A stretch of DNA of 64,000 nucleotides. Source: a virus. Positions 56,211 to 64,000 of this stretch are shown here, piece by piece. The position numbers were made by a program, and so were the translations under genes. The number at the start of each line of letters is the position of its first letter. Positions within the stretch are counted from its first letter, which is position 1. The notes beneath the pieces are model-generated. The model was not told the DNA's origin. It did not search any database and was given only the letters and a program-made list of their open reading frames with translations. Location: positions 1 to 64,000 of IMG/VR virus record IMGVR_UViG_3300029923_000008; one strand, given 5' to 3'.

Positions 56211-56849
56211 TTATAAATTTTTAGTTATTTCATCTAATTTATCTTTTCTTTTATATACTGTATTACATACTGGACATATAAGACCGTGCTTTTTTGTTTC
56301 CCACATATAATTAAAATCTCCTTTTTTATCACATATTGGACAAGATTCATAACTTTCTTTTCCTAATAATTGATAATCTAAAGAATAATAATCATTATCA
56401 AAAGAATAAAATTCACTATCACCATCAAGTAGACTGGTTATGCTGCACCATTCATCATCATCTTCCTTATATTTTTGTAATAATATTCGTAATTCTGATT
56501 TTGCATCATCAGTTAATTTAGTGCTAAATTGCCATAAATCCCAATCTTCGTTATTACTAGTAGAAACTAAATAGCAATCTGCTACTTTTTTTATATAAGT
56601 ATCATAGTTACAACTTTGAAATGTTATTGCCTGATTTTTGTCTATATTTTTTAGCCCATTAATGTATAAATCATGCTCTTTTATTCTATATTTATCATAT
56701 TGTTTATCTCTTCCAGTATTACCCATATAATCATCATATTTCGATTTAATCATATGCGTAGCAAGATCACGTAAACTTTCAAAATTGTTGTTAGAAATTA
56801 TAAAGCTACTAGATGATGAGTTACTTACAAATCCATTTCTTATTTTCAT
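56211..56849 (-). CDS. FVSNSSSSSF-family protein with zinc ribbon and RKDKL tail (2 of 7)
   Basis: A 212-residue protein starting MKIRNGFVSNSSSSSFII. Its C-terminus holds a zinc ribbon CPICDKKGDF...GLICPVCNTVY followed by KRKDKLDEITKNL, so it carries both the FVSN N-tag and an RKEKL-type C-tag. It is the only protein here that links those two sets. Confidence 0.8.
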   Translation of the reverse strand: MKIRNGFVSNSSSSSFIISNNNFESLRDLATHMIKSKYDDYMGNTGRDKQYDKYRIKEHDLYINGLKNIDKNQAITFQSCNYDTYIKKVADCYLVSTSNNEDWDLWQFSTKLTDDAKSELRILLQKYKEDDDEWCSITSLLDGDSEFYSFDNDYYSLDYQLLGKESYESCPICDKKGDFNYMWETKKHGLICPVCNTVYKRKDKLDEITKNL

Positions 56850-56866
56850 ATTTTATATTATTTATA

Positions 56867-57169
56867 TTAACAATATCTAGTTCCAGTTATTAATTCTACT
56901 TCACTAATATCAACATTTAATGTTTCTGCTACTATTTTTGACTTTTCCATTATAACAGATATTGGTGTTATACTAGAATTTAATTCTTCACCATTTGAAA
57001 TTATATATCCAACAATATATCCATAATTAGACATTTCAACATCAAGTGCTTCTATTCCATTTTCAAATCCATTTTCAACTTCTTCTTCTGTACAATCTAA
57101 TCTTTTGACTCCAATTATAACAAAACTACTTGATGATGAATTGCTAACAAATCCATTTCTTATTTTCAT
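56867..57169 (-). CDS. FVSNSSSSSF-family protein (3 of 7)
   Basis: A 100-residue protein starting MKIRNGFVSNSSSSSFVI. After the tag come a short acidic region (CTEEEVENGFENGIEAL) and strands (NYGYIVGYIISNG) ending ELITGTRYC. Function unknown. Confidence 0.78.
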   Translation of the reverse strand: MKIRNGFVSNSSSSSFVIIGVKRLDCTEEEVENGFENGIEALDVEMSNYGYIVGYIISNGEELNSSITPISVIMEKSKIVAETLNVDISEVELITGTRYC

Positions 57170-57190
57170 ATTTTATTTTTATTTTATTTT

Positions 57191-57652
57191 TTATCCATTT
57201 CGACCTGCACCAAAATAAACTTCTGATTTATTTAAGTCCAATCCCGATTTATTACTATAAAATGCATTATAAACGTTTTTATCATTTTTATTAAAGAATG
57301 ACATATCAATATCATAATCAATATCATCATAATCAGATGTCATAAAATCTGAATCACCTTCATTATTACATATATTAACAACTAAAAATAAATCTTCATC
57401 TTTACAATCTTTAATATCTAAATTTGCATCTGTTTGAAATGAATCTACATAAATTTTATTGTTATTAAAATGTATATCATAATTAGTACTTTCTTTAATA
57501 TTAGATAAGGTTAATACTTTAACATCATAATCTAATTTAATATTATTATCTTTTGTGTATTGTGTAAATTCATTGTAATCATTAATCTTGGCTATGCCAA
57601 CAATAAAACTACTTGATGATGAATTACTAACAAATCCATTTCTTATTTTCAT
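57191..57652 (-). CDS. FVSNSSSSSF-family protein (4 of 7)
   Basis: A 153-residue protein starting MKIRNGFVSNSSSSSFIV with an Asp/Asn-rich, otherwise unrecognised body ending VYFGAGRNG. It follows the IMPDH-like gene by 18 bases on the same strand. Confidence 0.78.
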   Translation of the reverse strand: MKIRNGFVSNSSSSSFIVGIAKINDYNEFTQYTKDNNIKLDYDVKVLTLSNIKESTNYDIHFNNNKIYVDSFQTDANLDIKDCKDEDLFLVVNICNNEGDSDFMTSDYDDIDYDIDMSFFNKNDKNVYNAFYSNKSGLDLNKSEVYFGAGRNG

Positions 57653-57670
57653 GTTATCATGTTTTTATTT

Positions 57671-58708
57671 TTATAATAAATGTGGTCTTGCTTCAGCAAT
57701 TCCAGCATTTGTTACTTGATACCATTTAGGGTGATATTCAGATAAATTTTTTGCACCTCCATAAGATAATGCAGAACGAACACCGTTTATTAATCCTTCA
57801 ATTACAAATTTGACTCCTCCTTTAAATGGAATTGTTGTTGACTCTCCTTCCACATTTCTTTCCGCTTGACCATGAACAGTTTTTGTTTCTAATGATGCAG
57901 AGCCTCTATATCGTTTATATAAGCCATTAGGACTCTCTATAACCTTTCCTGGTGATTCTTCTGTTCCAGCTAATAGTGAGCCTAACATAATAGTAGATGA
58001 ACCTAATGCAAGAGCCTTTGATATATCTCCACTTGTTCTAATTCCACCATCAGCCATAACTGGTACTTTTGCAACATTTAAAATTTCTATTAAACTTGTA
58101 ACATTTGGAACACCAAATCCTGTCTTGATTCTAGTTGTACAAAGACTTCCGCCACCAATACCACATCTTAGTCCATCAGCTCCCCAATTTTGCAAATCAA
58201 TTGCGGCTTCTGCAGTTGCAATATTACCTGCAATTATATCCACTCCTAAATTCAATCCTTTTATTTCTTTAATCGCTTTTTTGACATTTATGTGATGTCC
58301 ATGAGCAACATCAATAAGAATTACATTTACTCCAGATTCTATTAATGATTTAGACCTTTCTAAAAAATCTCCATTTGAGCCTACTGATGCCATTATTGGA
58401 ATATTCTGTACATTAATAAAAGGATTATATAAACTATAATCAATTAATTTTTTTAATTTTTTGATTTCATCAACTTGTTCTTCAATAGTCATGAATCTAT
58501 GAATACATCCTACTCCTCCTAATTGAAACATTTTAAACGCCATTTCATGCTCACAAACGGTATCCATAGGTGATGCTACCAATGGTATCATCAACTCATA
58601 ATTTGTAGATAGTTTTGTTGTTAATGAAATTTTATTTCTATGTTCTACTTCACTATAAAATGGTATAAGTTGAATATCATCATACGTTAACGCTATATTA
58701 TTTGTCAT
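57671..58708 (-). CDS. IMP dehydrogenase / GMP reductase-like enzyme
   Basis: A 345-residue TIM-barrel enzyme of purine metabolism. TYDDIQLIPFYS, ASPMDTVCEHEMA, the catalytic-Cys loop GIGGGSLCTTRIKTGFGVP (Cys near 190), the phosphate site VMADGGIRTSGDISKAL and the flap LYKRYRGSASLETK are all visible. It lacks the CBS (Bateman) domain of normal IMPDH and has GMP-reductase length (about 345). IMPDH makes XMP from IMP; GMP reductase converts GMP to IMP. The flap does not settle which. It lies in the middle of the FVSNSSSSSF cluster. Confidence 0.88.
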   Translation of the reverse strand: MTNNIALTYDDIQLIPFYSEVEHRNKISLTTKLSTNYELMIPLVASPMDTVCEHEMAFKMFQLGGVGCIHRFMTIEEQVDEIKKLKKLIDYSLYNPFINVQNIPIMASVGSNGDFLERSKSLIESGVNVILIDVAHGHHINVKKAIKEIKGLNLGVDIIAGNIATAEAAIDLQNWGADGLRCGIGGGSLCTTRIKTGFGVPNVTSLIEILNVAKVPVMADGGIRTSGDISKALALGSSTIMLGSLLAGTEESPGKVIESPNGLYKRYRGSASLETKTVHGQAERNVEGESTTIPFKGGVKFVIEGLINGVRSALSYGGAKNLSEYHPKWYQVTNAGIAEARPHLL

Positions 58709-58728
58709 TCTTTTATTTTCTTTTGTTT

Positions 58729-59175
58729 TTATTTTAGTGATAATAACTTTAAATATCTACTATCAAAATCAATACTTTTATTTATATGTATTAATAATGT
58801 TGGATGCAATTTAAAACTCAAATCTAAATCAGGAATGATATTAATATCTCCAATATATTTTTTAAAGTTTTGAATCACATTTTTAGTATCAGTAATATTT
58901 GAATTTAATATAAAATTAATAATATTTAACAATTCAAAATTGTTTTTATCAATATGCCATATTTGACAATATGATAACCAAAATTCAGTAGTGTAATCTA
59001 GTTTTTGAGAACGATATATATTTTTAATATTAGATATAAATTCATCTTTTCCTAATTTACTAAAAAATGCATTAGCTTTTTCTATTAAATAATCAGGTGA
59101 TGTATTTATAATTTTATTATCATTTATCATAATTCCAAGAAAGTAAAATATGTTATGAGTTTGATTATTTGTCAT
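58729..59175 (-). CDS. Unknown helical protein
   Basis: A 148-residue Asn/Ile-rich helical protein starting MTNNQTHNIFYFLGIMI, unrecognised. It precedes the IMPDH-like gene by 20 bases on the same strand. Confidence 0.55.
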   Translation of the reverse strand: MTNNQTHNIFYFLGIMINDNKIINTSPDYLIEKANAFFSKLGKDEFISNIKNIYRSQKLDYTTEFWLSYCQIWHIDKNNFELLNIINFILNSNITDTKNVIQNFKKYIGDINIIPDLDLSFKLHPTLLIHINKSIDFDSRYLKLLSLK

Positions 59176-59203
59176 AATATTATTAATTCTATTTTAAACT
59201 GGT

Positions 59204-59596
59204 TTAATAATTGTCGTTACTCACCATTTGAATATATGTGTTAATTACTCCTGTAATTCCATATTTTTCAAATTTTTGACGTAATGCATCATCTTCTTCT
59301 GTTGTACGATCTTTAAATTCTGTTACTTCTCCATCTTCTAATCCACCTAGTGAATCACCTACAATAAGAGTATTGTAATCTTTTTCTCCAAAATAATTAC
59401 CATCTGCTTCAATTCTAAATTCATCATCAAGTTTATTTGAAAAAAATTCAAATTTATCATAATCATCTTCAATTTCTTCAAATTCTTCATTTTTTATATT
59501 CAAGCATTTTGCTAAATCATATATTGTAAGTTTAATTCCTCTTACTACAAATGATGAACTACTTGAATTACTTACAAATCCATTTCTTATTTTCAT
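59204..59596 (-). CDS. FVSNSSSSSF-family protein (5 of 7)
   Basis: A 130-residue protein starting MKIRNGFVSNSSSSSFVV. The body (FRIEADGNYFGEKDYNTLIVGDSLGGLEDGEVTEF) resembles phage hypotheticals with a GDxLGxLxDGxV segment. Function unknown. Confidence 0.78.
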   Translation of the reverse strand: MKIRNGFVSNSSSSSFVVRGIKLTIYDLAKCLNIKNEEFEEIEDDYDKFEFFSNKLDDEFRIEADGNYFGEKDYNTLIVGDSLGGLEDGEVTEFKDRTTEEDDALRQKFEKYGITGVINTYIQMVSNDNY

Positions 59597-59613
59597 ATTT
59601 TTAATTTATTTTT

Positions 59614-60054
59614 TTAATAATCTCCTCCACTTTGAATGTGAATTAAATCATTGTTGACATTTATTCCTGTTTCACATAAATAAGTTTCTAATCCATCTCC
59701 AGAATCATCAGATGCTGAACCTTCATAATAACGATATTCTTTTCTTAATATTCTTAACAAATCTTCTCTAGATATATTAGGATATCCTTGTTCAATTATT
59801 TCATCTATCATTTCTTCATCTGATAAATTCTTACCTGAATCACAATAATTTTCAAATATATCTTTAATGCTCATTTCTTTAAGATTGTTAATCATCCAAT
59901 CCGATAATCCATTTGCAAAGTTGAATAATATAGAATTTTCGTCTAAATCAAATAACTTCATAAGAATATTTTTTGATATTTTTTCTCCATTTTTAATAGT
60001 AACAATAAAAGAACTACTGCTACTATTACTTACAAATCCATTTCTTACTTTCAT
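59614..60054 (-). CDS. FVSNSSSSSF-family protein (6 of 7)
   Basis: A 146-residue protein starting MKVRNGFVSNSSSSSFIV, mostly helical and acidic, ending IHIQSGGDY. The serine run is spelled with different synonymous codons from the other copies, so selection acts on the peptide. Confidence 0.78.
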   Translation of the reverse strand: MKVRNGFVSNSSSSSFIVTIKNGEKISKNILMKLFDLDENSILFNFANGLSDWMINNLKEMSIKDIFENYCDSGKNLSDEEMIDEIIEQGYPNISREDLLRILRKEYRYYEGSASDDSGDGLETYLCETGINVNNDLIHIQSGGDY

Positions 60055-60058
60055 AATT

Positions 60059-60412
60059 TTATTTCTTTTTTAAAATTTCATTGATTTTTTTAGTATCAGC
60101 AATAATAATTTGTCCTTCATCTGGACCACCTTCAACCTCTGCAATTATGTATGGACGAATAACATCATTTAAACTATCAGGTAAATCATAATCTTCCACG
60201 TCATTAGATATTATATACTCATAAATATCATAATTATATAATCCATTTTCATCAATAAGTTTTTTCAATAATTCTTTAAACGTGTCTAATGGAAAATCTT
60301 CATCACCATCAGTAATTTTATCATAATCAACAATTTCAAGAAAATTCTCAGGTAATAAAATTACAAAAGATGAGCTACTTGAGTTACTCACAAATCCACT
60401 TCTTATTTTCAT
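60059..60412 (-). CDS. FVSNSSSSSF-family protein (7 of 7)
   Basis: A 117-residue protein starting MKIRSGFVSNSSSSSFVI, then an acidic helical domain (DFPLDTFKELLKKLIDE) ending GPDEGQIIIADTKKINEILKKK. It lies downstream of the HisRS-like gene. Confidence 0.75.
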   Translation of the reverse strand: MKIRSGFVSNSSSSSFVILLPENFLEIVDYDKITDGDEDFPLDTFKELLKKLIDENGLYNYDIYEYIISNDVEDYDLPDSLNDVIRPYIIAEVEGGPDEGQIIIADTKKINEILKKK

Positions 60413-60457
60413 ATTATTTTTAATTTAATTATTTATATTCAATATTTTATTTATAGT

Positions 60458-61096
60458 TTATATTAATCTGTCAATTCCTATTGCAAATCCAACTCCTCCA
60501 TCATATTCTCCTCCTCCACAAATCTGTTTTGATGATCCTAATTTTTCGCAAGTTATTTCAAATCCCTTACCATTTTTGTAATAATCAAGTCCTCTTTTTA
60601 CATCATTGTTAATAACATAATCATCAATATTATCAGTGAAATTTTTTGTTAATAATTTCATTGCTAAATGTTGTAAGTTTGCTCCTTCTGATAGATAATC
60701 ATGAGTAGGATTTAATATTTCAACTCCAAATTGAGTGAATTGACGAAATCTTCCATGCTGTGGTTTTTCTCCACGAAAGCATTCACAAACATAGAATAAT
60801 AATACATCTTTTTCATTTTTGTATGTTGTTTTAGATAGTTTTTGAACAACTGCAGTATATTCAGGAGCTAAGCATAAATCTCTATCTCCTCTATCTTTAA
60901 AATTGTACATCATATTGTTATTTTCTTCTCCTACCTTATTTTGAAACAATTCTTGAAATTGAATGATTGGTATTTGAATTTCCTGAAAATGATATTCATC
61001 AATTAATATTTTAATCATTGAATTTATTAATTCTCTTTTTTCTCCTCCGACTAAAATTCTAGTTCCTTTATAACAAGTTTCTTTTATTATTTTCAT
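60458..61096 (-). CDS. Minimal HisRS-like class II synthetase core
   Basis: A 212-residue protein resembling the catalytic core of histidyl-tRNA synthetase. Motif 2 is FYVCECFRGEKPQHGRFRQF with TQFGVEI, the His-binding loop is RGLDYYKNGKGFEI, and motif 3 is GGGEYDGGVGFAIGIDRL at the very end. Full HisRS has about 420 residues; the insertion domain is mostly missing and there is no anticodon-binding domain. Similar stand-alone cores exist as HisZ-type regulators or paralogues with other roles. It could charge a tRNA, activate histidine, or do neither; no tRNA-His was found in the window. Confidence 0.78.
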   Translation of the reverse strand: MKIIKETCYKGTRILVGGEKRELINSMIKILIDEYHFQEIQIPIIQFQELFQNKVGEENNNMMYNFKDRGDRDLCLAPEYTAVVQKLSKTTYKNEKDVLLFYVCECFRGEKPQHGRFRQFTQFGVEILNPTHDYLSEGANLQHLAMKLLTKNFTDNIDDYVINNDVKRGLDYYKNGKGFEITCEKLGSSKQICGGGEYDGGVGFAIGIDRLI

Positions 61097-61980
61097 TTAT
61101 TGATTTCACTCCATTCTTTAAGTAAACTACCATATTTCCAACATTGTACAAGAATTGATTGAGCTGCATAAAACATTGATCCTGATATTCCTAAAAAATC
61201 CATTTCAAATGATGTTTTACTTGCAATTTCTTTTAGTAATTCAATATCAATTTCTTTACTTTTTGATTTTGCTTCTGATTGCATTAATTTAGCCCATCCT
61301 TCAGCATATTCAAATACACAATTTCCGTATGAATCTTTATTTTTTAACTTCCAATCATCCCAATCTTTTTGATTTAATAGTTCAATATCAATTCCTTTTA
61401 TTTTTTCTTTATACTTTCTTTTAACTTCAATATCTTTTTTGTGTTCTTCAATTCTTCTTTTTATAGATTTTTCCTCAGATATTTTTAATTTTTTTTCATA
61501 CTCAATTTTAGTTTTATCATCATATTCATCATCACATATAGGACCAATTTTAGCCCATTCCATCAAATGAGCATCATTATAATACTTATATAAATTATTG
61601 AGATTTGTACTTTTGTCAATTAAACAAATTATACCATTAAAATTGAAACTGCAAATTACGTTGTTTGTATTTGAGAAATTTTTTGCTGTTTCAGAAGTGT
61701 GATTAAAATCAGAACCACACATAACATCCATTCTCACACCTGGTGTAGACTGACTAATAATTTCTAAAATTTGTTGTTCTTCATAACTAATTTTTATGTT
61801 ATTTAGAACTTTTAATTTTAATTTTCTTGGAATGTTATTATTAACACTGAAAGTTATATACTCACCATATTCGCATTCATGATAACTTGAAAATTTTATA
61901 TTAGTTACAATAAGATATTTAATAAAAAGATAATTTTTATCTTTTTTGTCTTTTATTGTATATGTGAAATATTTATTCAT
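61093..61980 (-). CDS. Unknown protein
   Basis: A 295-residue protein with a beta-rich N-terminal half, a Lys/Glu-rich helix (residues 165-200) and a helical C-terminus (YGNCVFEYAEGWAKLM, GSMFYAAQSILVQCWKYG) that resembles a recurrent phage hypothetical domain. Overlaps the HisRS-like start by four bases, so it is co-translated with it. Confidence 0.65.
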   Translation of the reverse strand: MNKYFTYTIKDKKDKNYLFIKYLIVTNIKFSSYHECEYGEYITFSVNNNIPRKLKLKVLNNIKISYEEQQILEIISQSTPGVRMDVMCGSDFNHTSETAKNFSNTNNVICSFNFNGIICLIDKSTNLNNLYKYYNDAHLMEWAKIGPICDDEYDDKTKIEYEKKLKISEEKSIKRRIEEHKKDIEVKRKYKEKIKGIDIELLNQKDWDDWKLKNKDSYGNCVFEYAEGWAKLMQSEAKSKSKEIDIELLKEIASKTSFEMDFLGISGSMFYAAQSILVQCWKYGSLLKEWSEINK

Positions 61981-62262
61981 CTATTTTAATTTTATTAATC
62001 CTAATCCTGAATCATCAGTATTCCACAATTCAAATTGTATTTTTTTAATATTAATTATAATCTCTTTATCAATATCATAATCTTTATTTAGGATTATAAT
62101 TAAATTATCATAAGCGTCAGATTGAGCTTTTTTGCAGATATAAACTGCATCACTTCTATCTAAAAATTTTCTATTATCAAAATCATTATTTAGTAAATTT
62201 TTCCAAAATCTACCAGAACCAATTTGTCTAATAAAAATATCTTTCCATGTATCTTCTTTCAT
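61981..62262 (-). CDS. Unknown small protein
   Basis: A 93-residue protein, start MKEDTWKDIFIRQIGSG, unrecognised, abutting the next gene with no gap. Part of the minus-strand operon 63533-60458. Confidence 0.6.
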   Translation of the reverse strand: MKEDTWKDIFIRQIGSGRFWKNLLNNDFDNRKFLDRSDAVYICKKAQSDAYDNLIIILNKDYDIDKEIIINIKKIQFELWNTDDSGLGLIKLK

Positions 62263-62265
62263 AAA

Positions 62266-62718
62266 TTATCTACGATAGTTTCTGTTATTGTTGTATTGTT
62301 TTATTTTTTGACTATACATTTTTGATTTGTTTTTGTTGCTTTCTAATTTTTCAACTCTTAACATTTCTCTTTCTTCAAATAGTATATCATTTCCAACATC
62401 TGAGTTATACCAATAATTAGGATTAGGATAATGAAATTCTTTTTTATCATTAAGAGTCTTTGATTTTTCAATAAAACTTAATATTAAATCTTCTTTGCTA
62501 TTATGTTTTATTTGATTTGCTACACTCATCAATTTCAATTTACGTATCAATTTAATATCAATACTATAATTTACAACACAGGTAAATGTGCTATTAAATT
62601 TCAGACCAGGATATTCTATTTTTACAAACTTATAAATTTCTCCTTTATAATATTTAAGACGAGGACCATTAAATCCTGATGCATCGAAAGTTAAAAATAA
62701 AACATTTTCATCAATCAT
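62266..62718 (-). CDS. Unknown protein with basic C-terminus
   Basis: A 150-residue protein; the first half is beta-rich (FLTFDASGFNGPRLKYYKGEIYKFVKI) and the end is strongly basic (KNKSKMYSQKIKQYNNNRNYRR), suggesting nucleic-acid contact. It overlaps the upstream gene by four bases. Confidence 0.6.
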   Translation of the reverse strand: MIDENVLFLTFDASGFNGPRLKYYKGEIYKFVKIEYPGLKFNSTFTCVVNYSIDIKLIRKLKLMSVANQIKHNSKEDLILSFIEKSKTLNDKKEFHYPNPNYWYNSDVGNDILFEEREMLRVEKLESNKNKSKMYSQKIKQYNNNRNYRR

Positions 62719-63017
62719 TTTTCTAAATCTTTTTTAGCGATATATTCAACAACTTCTTTTGATTTTTTAATCTCAGATATTACCAATAAATATAATGAAT
62801 CTTTGATAACTATTTTTTCTCCGTCAGATGAACTTTCTAACATTGTTAATAAATTATATATAGGACTTAATTTATTTCGAACAGACGCAAGTTCTTCAAA
62901 TTGAATTTTTTCAATCTCTTTTAATAAGTCTTGTTTATCATTCCAGCTTGATGATGGTTGTTGTTCAGAATCAAATTTCCAAAAACTATTTACTAAATTT
63001 AAAATATTTTTTTGCAT
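62715..63017 (-). CDS. Unknown small helical protein
   Basis: A 100-residue, mostly helical protein (SEQQPSSSWNDKQDLLKEI; EVVEYIAKKDLEK). No family recognised; in the same operon. Confidence 0.6.
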   Translation of the reverse strand: MQKNILNLVNSFWKFDSEQQPSSSWNDKQDLLKEIEKIQFEELASVRNKLSPIYNLLTMLESSSDGEKIVIKDSLYLLVISEIKKSKEVVEYIAKKDLEK

Positions 63018-63024
63018 ATGATTA

Positions 63025-63279
63025 TTATTTTGTGAGTTCTAATTCTTTTAATTTTTTATATCTCAATATCTTAATATTATAATCTTTCATTTTTTTAATA
63101 AATATTTCTTCATCAGTAAAGCTTCCTAGATAATTATCGTAACCTCCGTAATATAAATGAAATTCGTTATGTGTCTGAAATTCCACAAACTTTACTCTAA
63201 AACTATTATATCTATGATAAAAAATATTATCTTCAATATCGAAAAAGAAATTATTAAGACTTAGTGTAAATATTGTCAT
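63025..63279 (-). CDS. Unknown small protein
   Basis: An 84-residue aromatic-rich protein (FRVKFVEFQTHNEFHLYYGGYDNYLG) ending LRYKKLKELELTK. The tail may be a weak relative of the RKEKL tag. A promoter-like TTG-N20-TATCTTTA lies upstream (63292-63322). Confidence 0.6.
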   Translation of the reverse strand: MTIFTLSLNNFFFDIEDNIFYHRYNSFRVKFVEFQTHNEFHLYYGGYDNYLGSFTDEEIFIKKMKDYNIKILRYKKLKELELTK

Positions 63280-63291
63280 TTATAATATTAT

Positions 63292-63322
63292 TAAAGATAC
63301 AAACTATTTTTGTAATTACCAA
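63292..63322 (-). promoter_or_regulatory. Bacteroidota-like promoter
   Basis: TTG-N20-TATCTTTA on the minus strand, one base off the consensus, before the gene starting at 63279. Confidence 0.55.
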
Positions 63323-63323
63323 A

Positions 63324-63533
63324 TTATTTTTCAATTTTTTTTATTTCGTACCCTATTTTATTCAATTCACTTACTATATCTTCCACCATCTTCTCAGCTT
63401 CTTCTACTTGAAGTACTGCATATAATCCTTCTTTGTTTTCTGTCCATCTCATAATATAAATAGCATTATAAAGTGCAGAATCAATTAATTCCAATTCTTC
63501 TTTAAAAGATAAATCTTCTATTTTTATTTTCAT
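63324..63533 (-). CDS. Unknown small acidic protein
   Basis: A 69-residue protein starting MKIKIEDLSFKEELELID, helical, with VEEAEKMVEDIVSELNKIGYEI. No domain recognised. Confidence 0.6.
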   Translation of the reverse strand: MKIKIEDLSFKEELELIDSALYNAIYIMRWTENKEGLYAVLQVEEAEKMVEDIVSELNKIGYEIKKIEK

Positions 63534-63582
63534 TTTTTAAAAAATTAAATTTGATAATAAATATATACAATAAAAATAAACT

Positions 63583-64000
63583 ATGAATAATTTAATTTTA
63601 TATTTAATTATGAATACTTTTTTCATTTCATATGTATTATCAATGTTTTTAACATATGGAGTATTGTCATCAGTTTCATTGAGTTATTATAAACTTCCAA
63701 GAAATTTACAATTTCTTTTTACTATTGCGATGTGGGGATATGCAATTCCTGCTATTATGATTGGAGTTCCGTTATCTGGATTGATGTTTTTAGCTGGATC
63801 AGGTATATGCTTTGTTGGTGCTGCTCCTGCTTTTAAAGATTTAAAAATGGAAAATACAGTTCACTCAATTGGAGCTATAGTTGGTATATTTTTCTCCCAA
63901 ATATTTATTACATTCATTATGAATCAATGGTATTTAACTGCAGGCTTATTGTTATTGACTGCTATAACATATTTAATACCAAAAATGAAGCCAAATATAG
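63583..64000 (+). CDS. Polytopic membrane protein (partial, runs off the window edge)
   Basis: The first 139 residues are visible from ATG 63583 (MNNLILYLIMNTFFISYVL). At least four hydrophobic segments follow one another (to LTYGVLSSV; FTIAMWGYAIPAIMIGVPL; GLMFLAGSGICFVGAAPAF; SIGAIVGIFFSQIFITFIM), separated by short charged loops, so it is an integral membrane protein. AT-rich TAATAAATATATACAATAAA lies just up from the start. No family assigned. Confidence 0.65.
   Translation, partial: MNNLILYLIMNTFFISYVLSMFLTYGVLSSVSLSYYKLPRNLQFLFTIAMWGYAIPAIMIGVPLSGLMFLAGSGICFVGAAPAFKDLKMENTVHSIGAIVGIFFSQIFITFIMNQWYLTAGLLLLTAITYLIPKMKPNI

Noticed and set aside
1-64000. Alternative genetic code with recoded stop
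   Set aside because: Conserved proteins (IF3, PepF, PncB, IMPDH-like) end at normal positions with TAA or TGA and show no internal stops.
1-64000. Prophage or bacterial chromosome origin
   Set aside because: No ribosomal, rRNA or housekeeping operon was seen; gene density, tiny overlapping genes and phage replication genes favour a phage genome. Integration genes were also not seen.

Overview
The window is very AT-rich and reads as part of a large (probably jumbo) tailed-phage genome infecting a member of the Bacteroidota. The host group is suggested by promoters of the form TTG-N19/20-TAnnTTTG, which recur on both strands in front of single genes (for example near 1625, 6110, 9685, 13074, 49746, 54001, 54100, 54756 and 55014). 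Upstream regions are A-rich with few Shine-Dalgarno sequences, as in that phylum. The phage assignment rests on a DNA primase, a split family-B DNA polymerase, a T4 gp46/SbcC-type recombination ATPase, an array of about 17 tRNA-like genes interrupted by an HNH endonuclease gene, virion-like genes with T4-style capsid-targeting leaders, and long runs of small overlapping unknown genes. No rRNA, ribosomal-protein or CRISPR sequence was seen. Standard stop codons are used.

Layout. 1-6.1 kb (minus): edge of a DNA methyltransferase, nicotinate phosphoribosyltransferase (pncB), a CYTH protein, a tight operon of small genes and nicotinamidase (pncA). 6.2-13.3 kb (plus): small early genes, YopX-like protein, primase, HD protein, then translation initiation factor IF3 (infC), an unknown gene and oligoendopeptidase F. 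13.3-18.4 kb: HAD protein and two divergent runs of small tagged proteins, including an ankyrin protein and a DMP19-like protein. 18.4-24.6 kb: C-terminal half of a split DNA polymerase B, two DNA methyltransferases and a SLOG-like protein. 24.6-30.1 kb: amidoligase-like protein, more tagged proteins, a membrane protein with EPIV repeats, and a possible neck protein. 30.3-36.9 kb: isochorismatase-like protein, GAF-like membrane proteins, DUF6011 protein, terminase-like ATPase fragment, gp46/SbcC-like ATPase and a ribbon-helix-helix protein beside a palindromic operator. 36.9-48.5 kb: probable virion and internal proteins, including a 996-residue polytopic protein. 48.5-53.5 kb (minus): small genes, coiled-coil proteins, the tRNA array and HNH gene. 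53.5-64 kb (mostly minus): tiny promoter-driven genes, seven proteins starting FVSNSSSSSF, an IMPDH/GMP-reductase-like enzyme, a minimal HisRS-like protein and an operon of unknown genes.

How the genes fit together. One theme is takeover of translation: IF3, a probable initiator tRNA, a large tRNA set and a HisRS-like core. A second is nucleotide and cofactor supply: PncA plus PncB convert nicotinamide to nicotinate mononucleotide, and an IMPDH/GMPR-like enzyme acts on purines. A third is replication, recombination and DNA modification: primase, polymerase fragment, gp46-like ATPase and three methyltransferases.

The strongest unexplained pattern is short terminal tags shared by otherwise unrelated proteins. 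One set carries an N-terminal leader like MITKFKLFE together with a C-terminal K[FY]N[ILV]. A second set ends in RKEKLxxIN. A third starts MKIRNGFVSNSSSSSF. Several tRNA-like genes also have unusual architecture. All identifications come from reading motifs by eye; no search or folding program was run.
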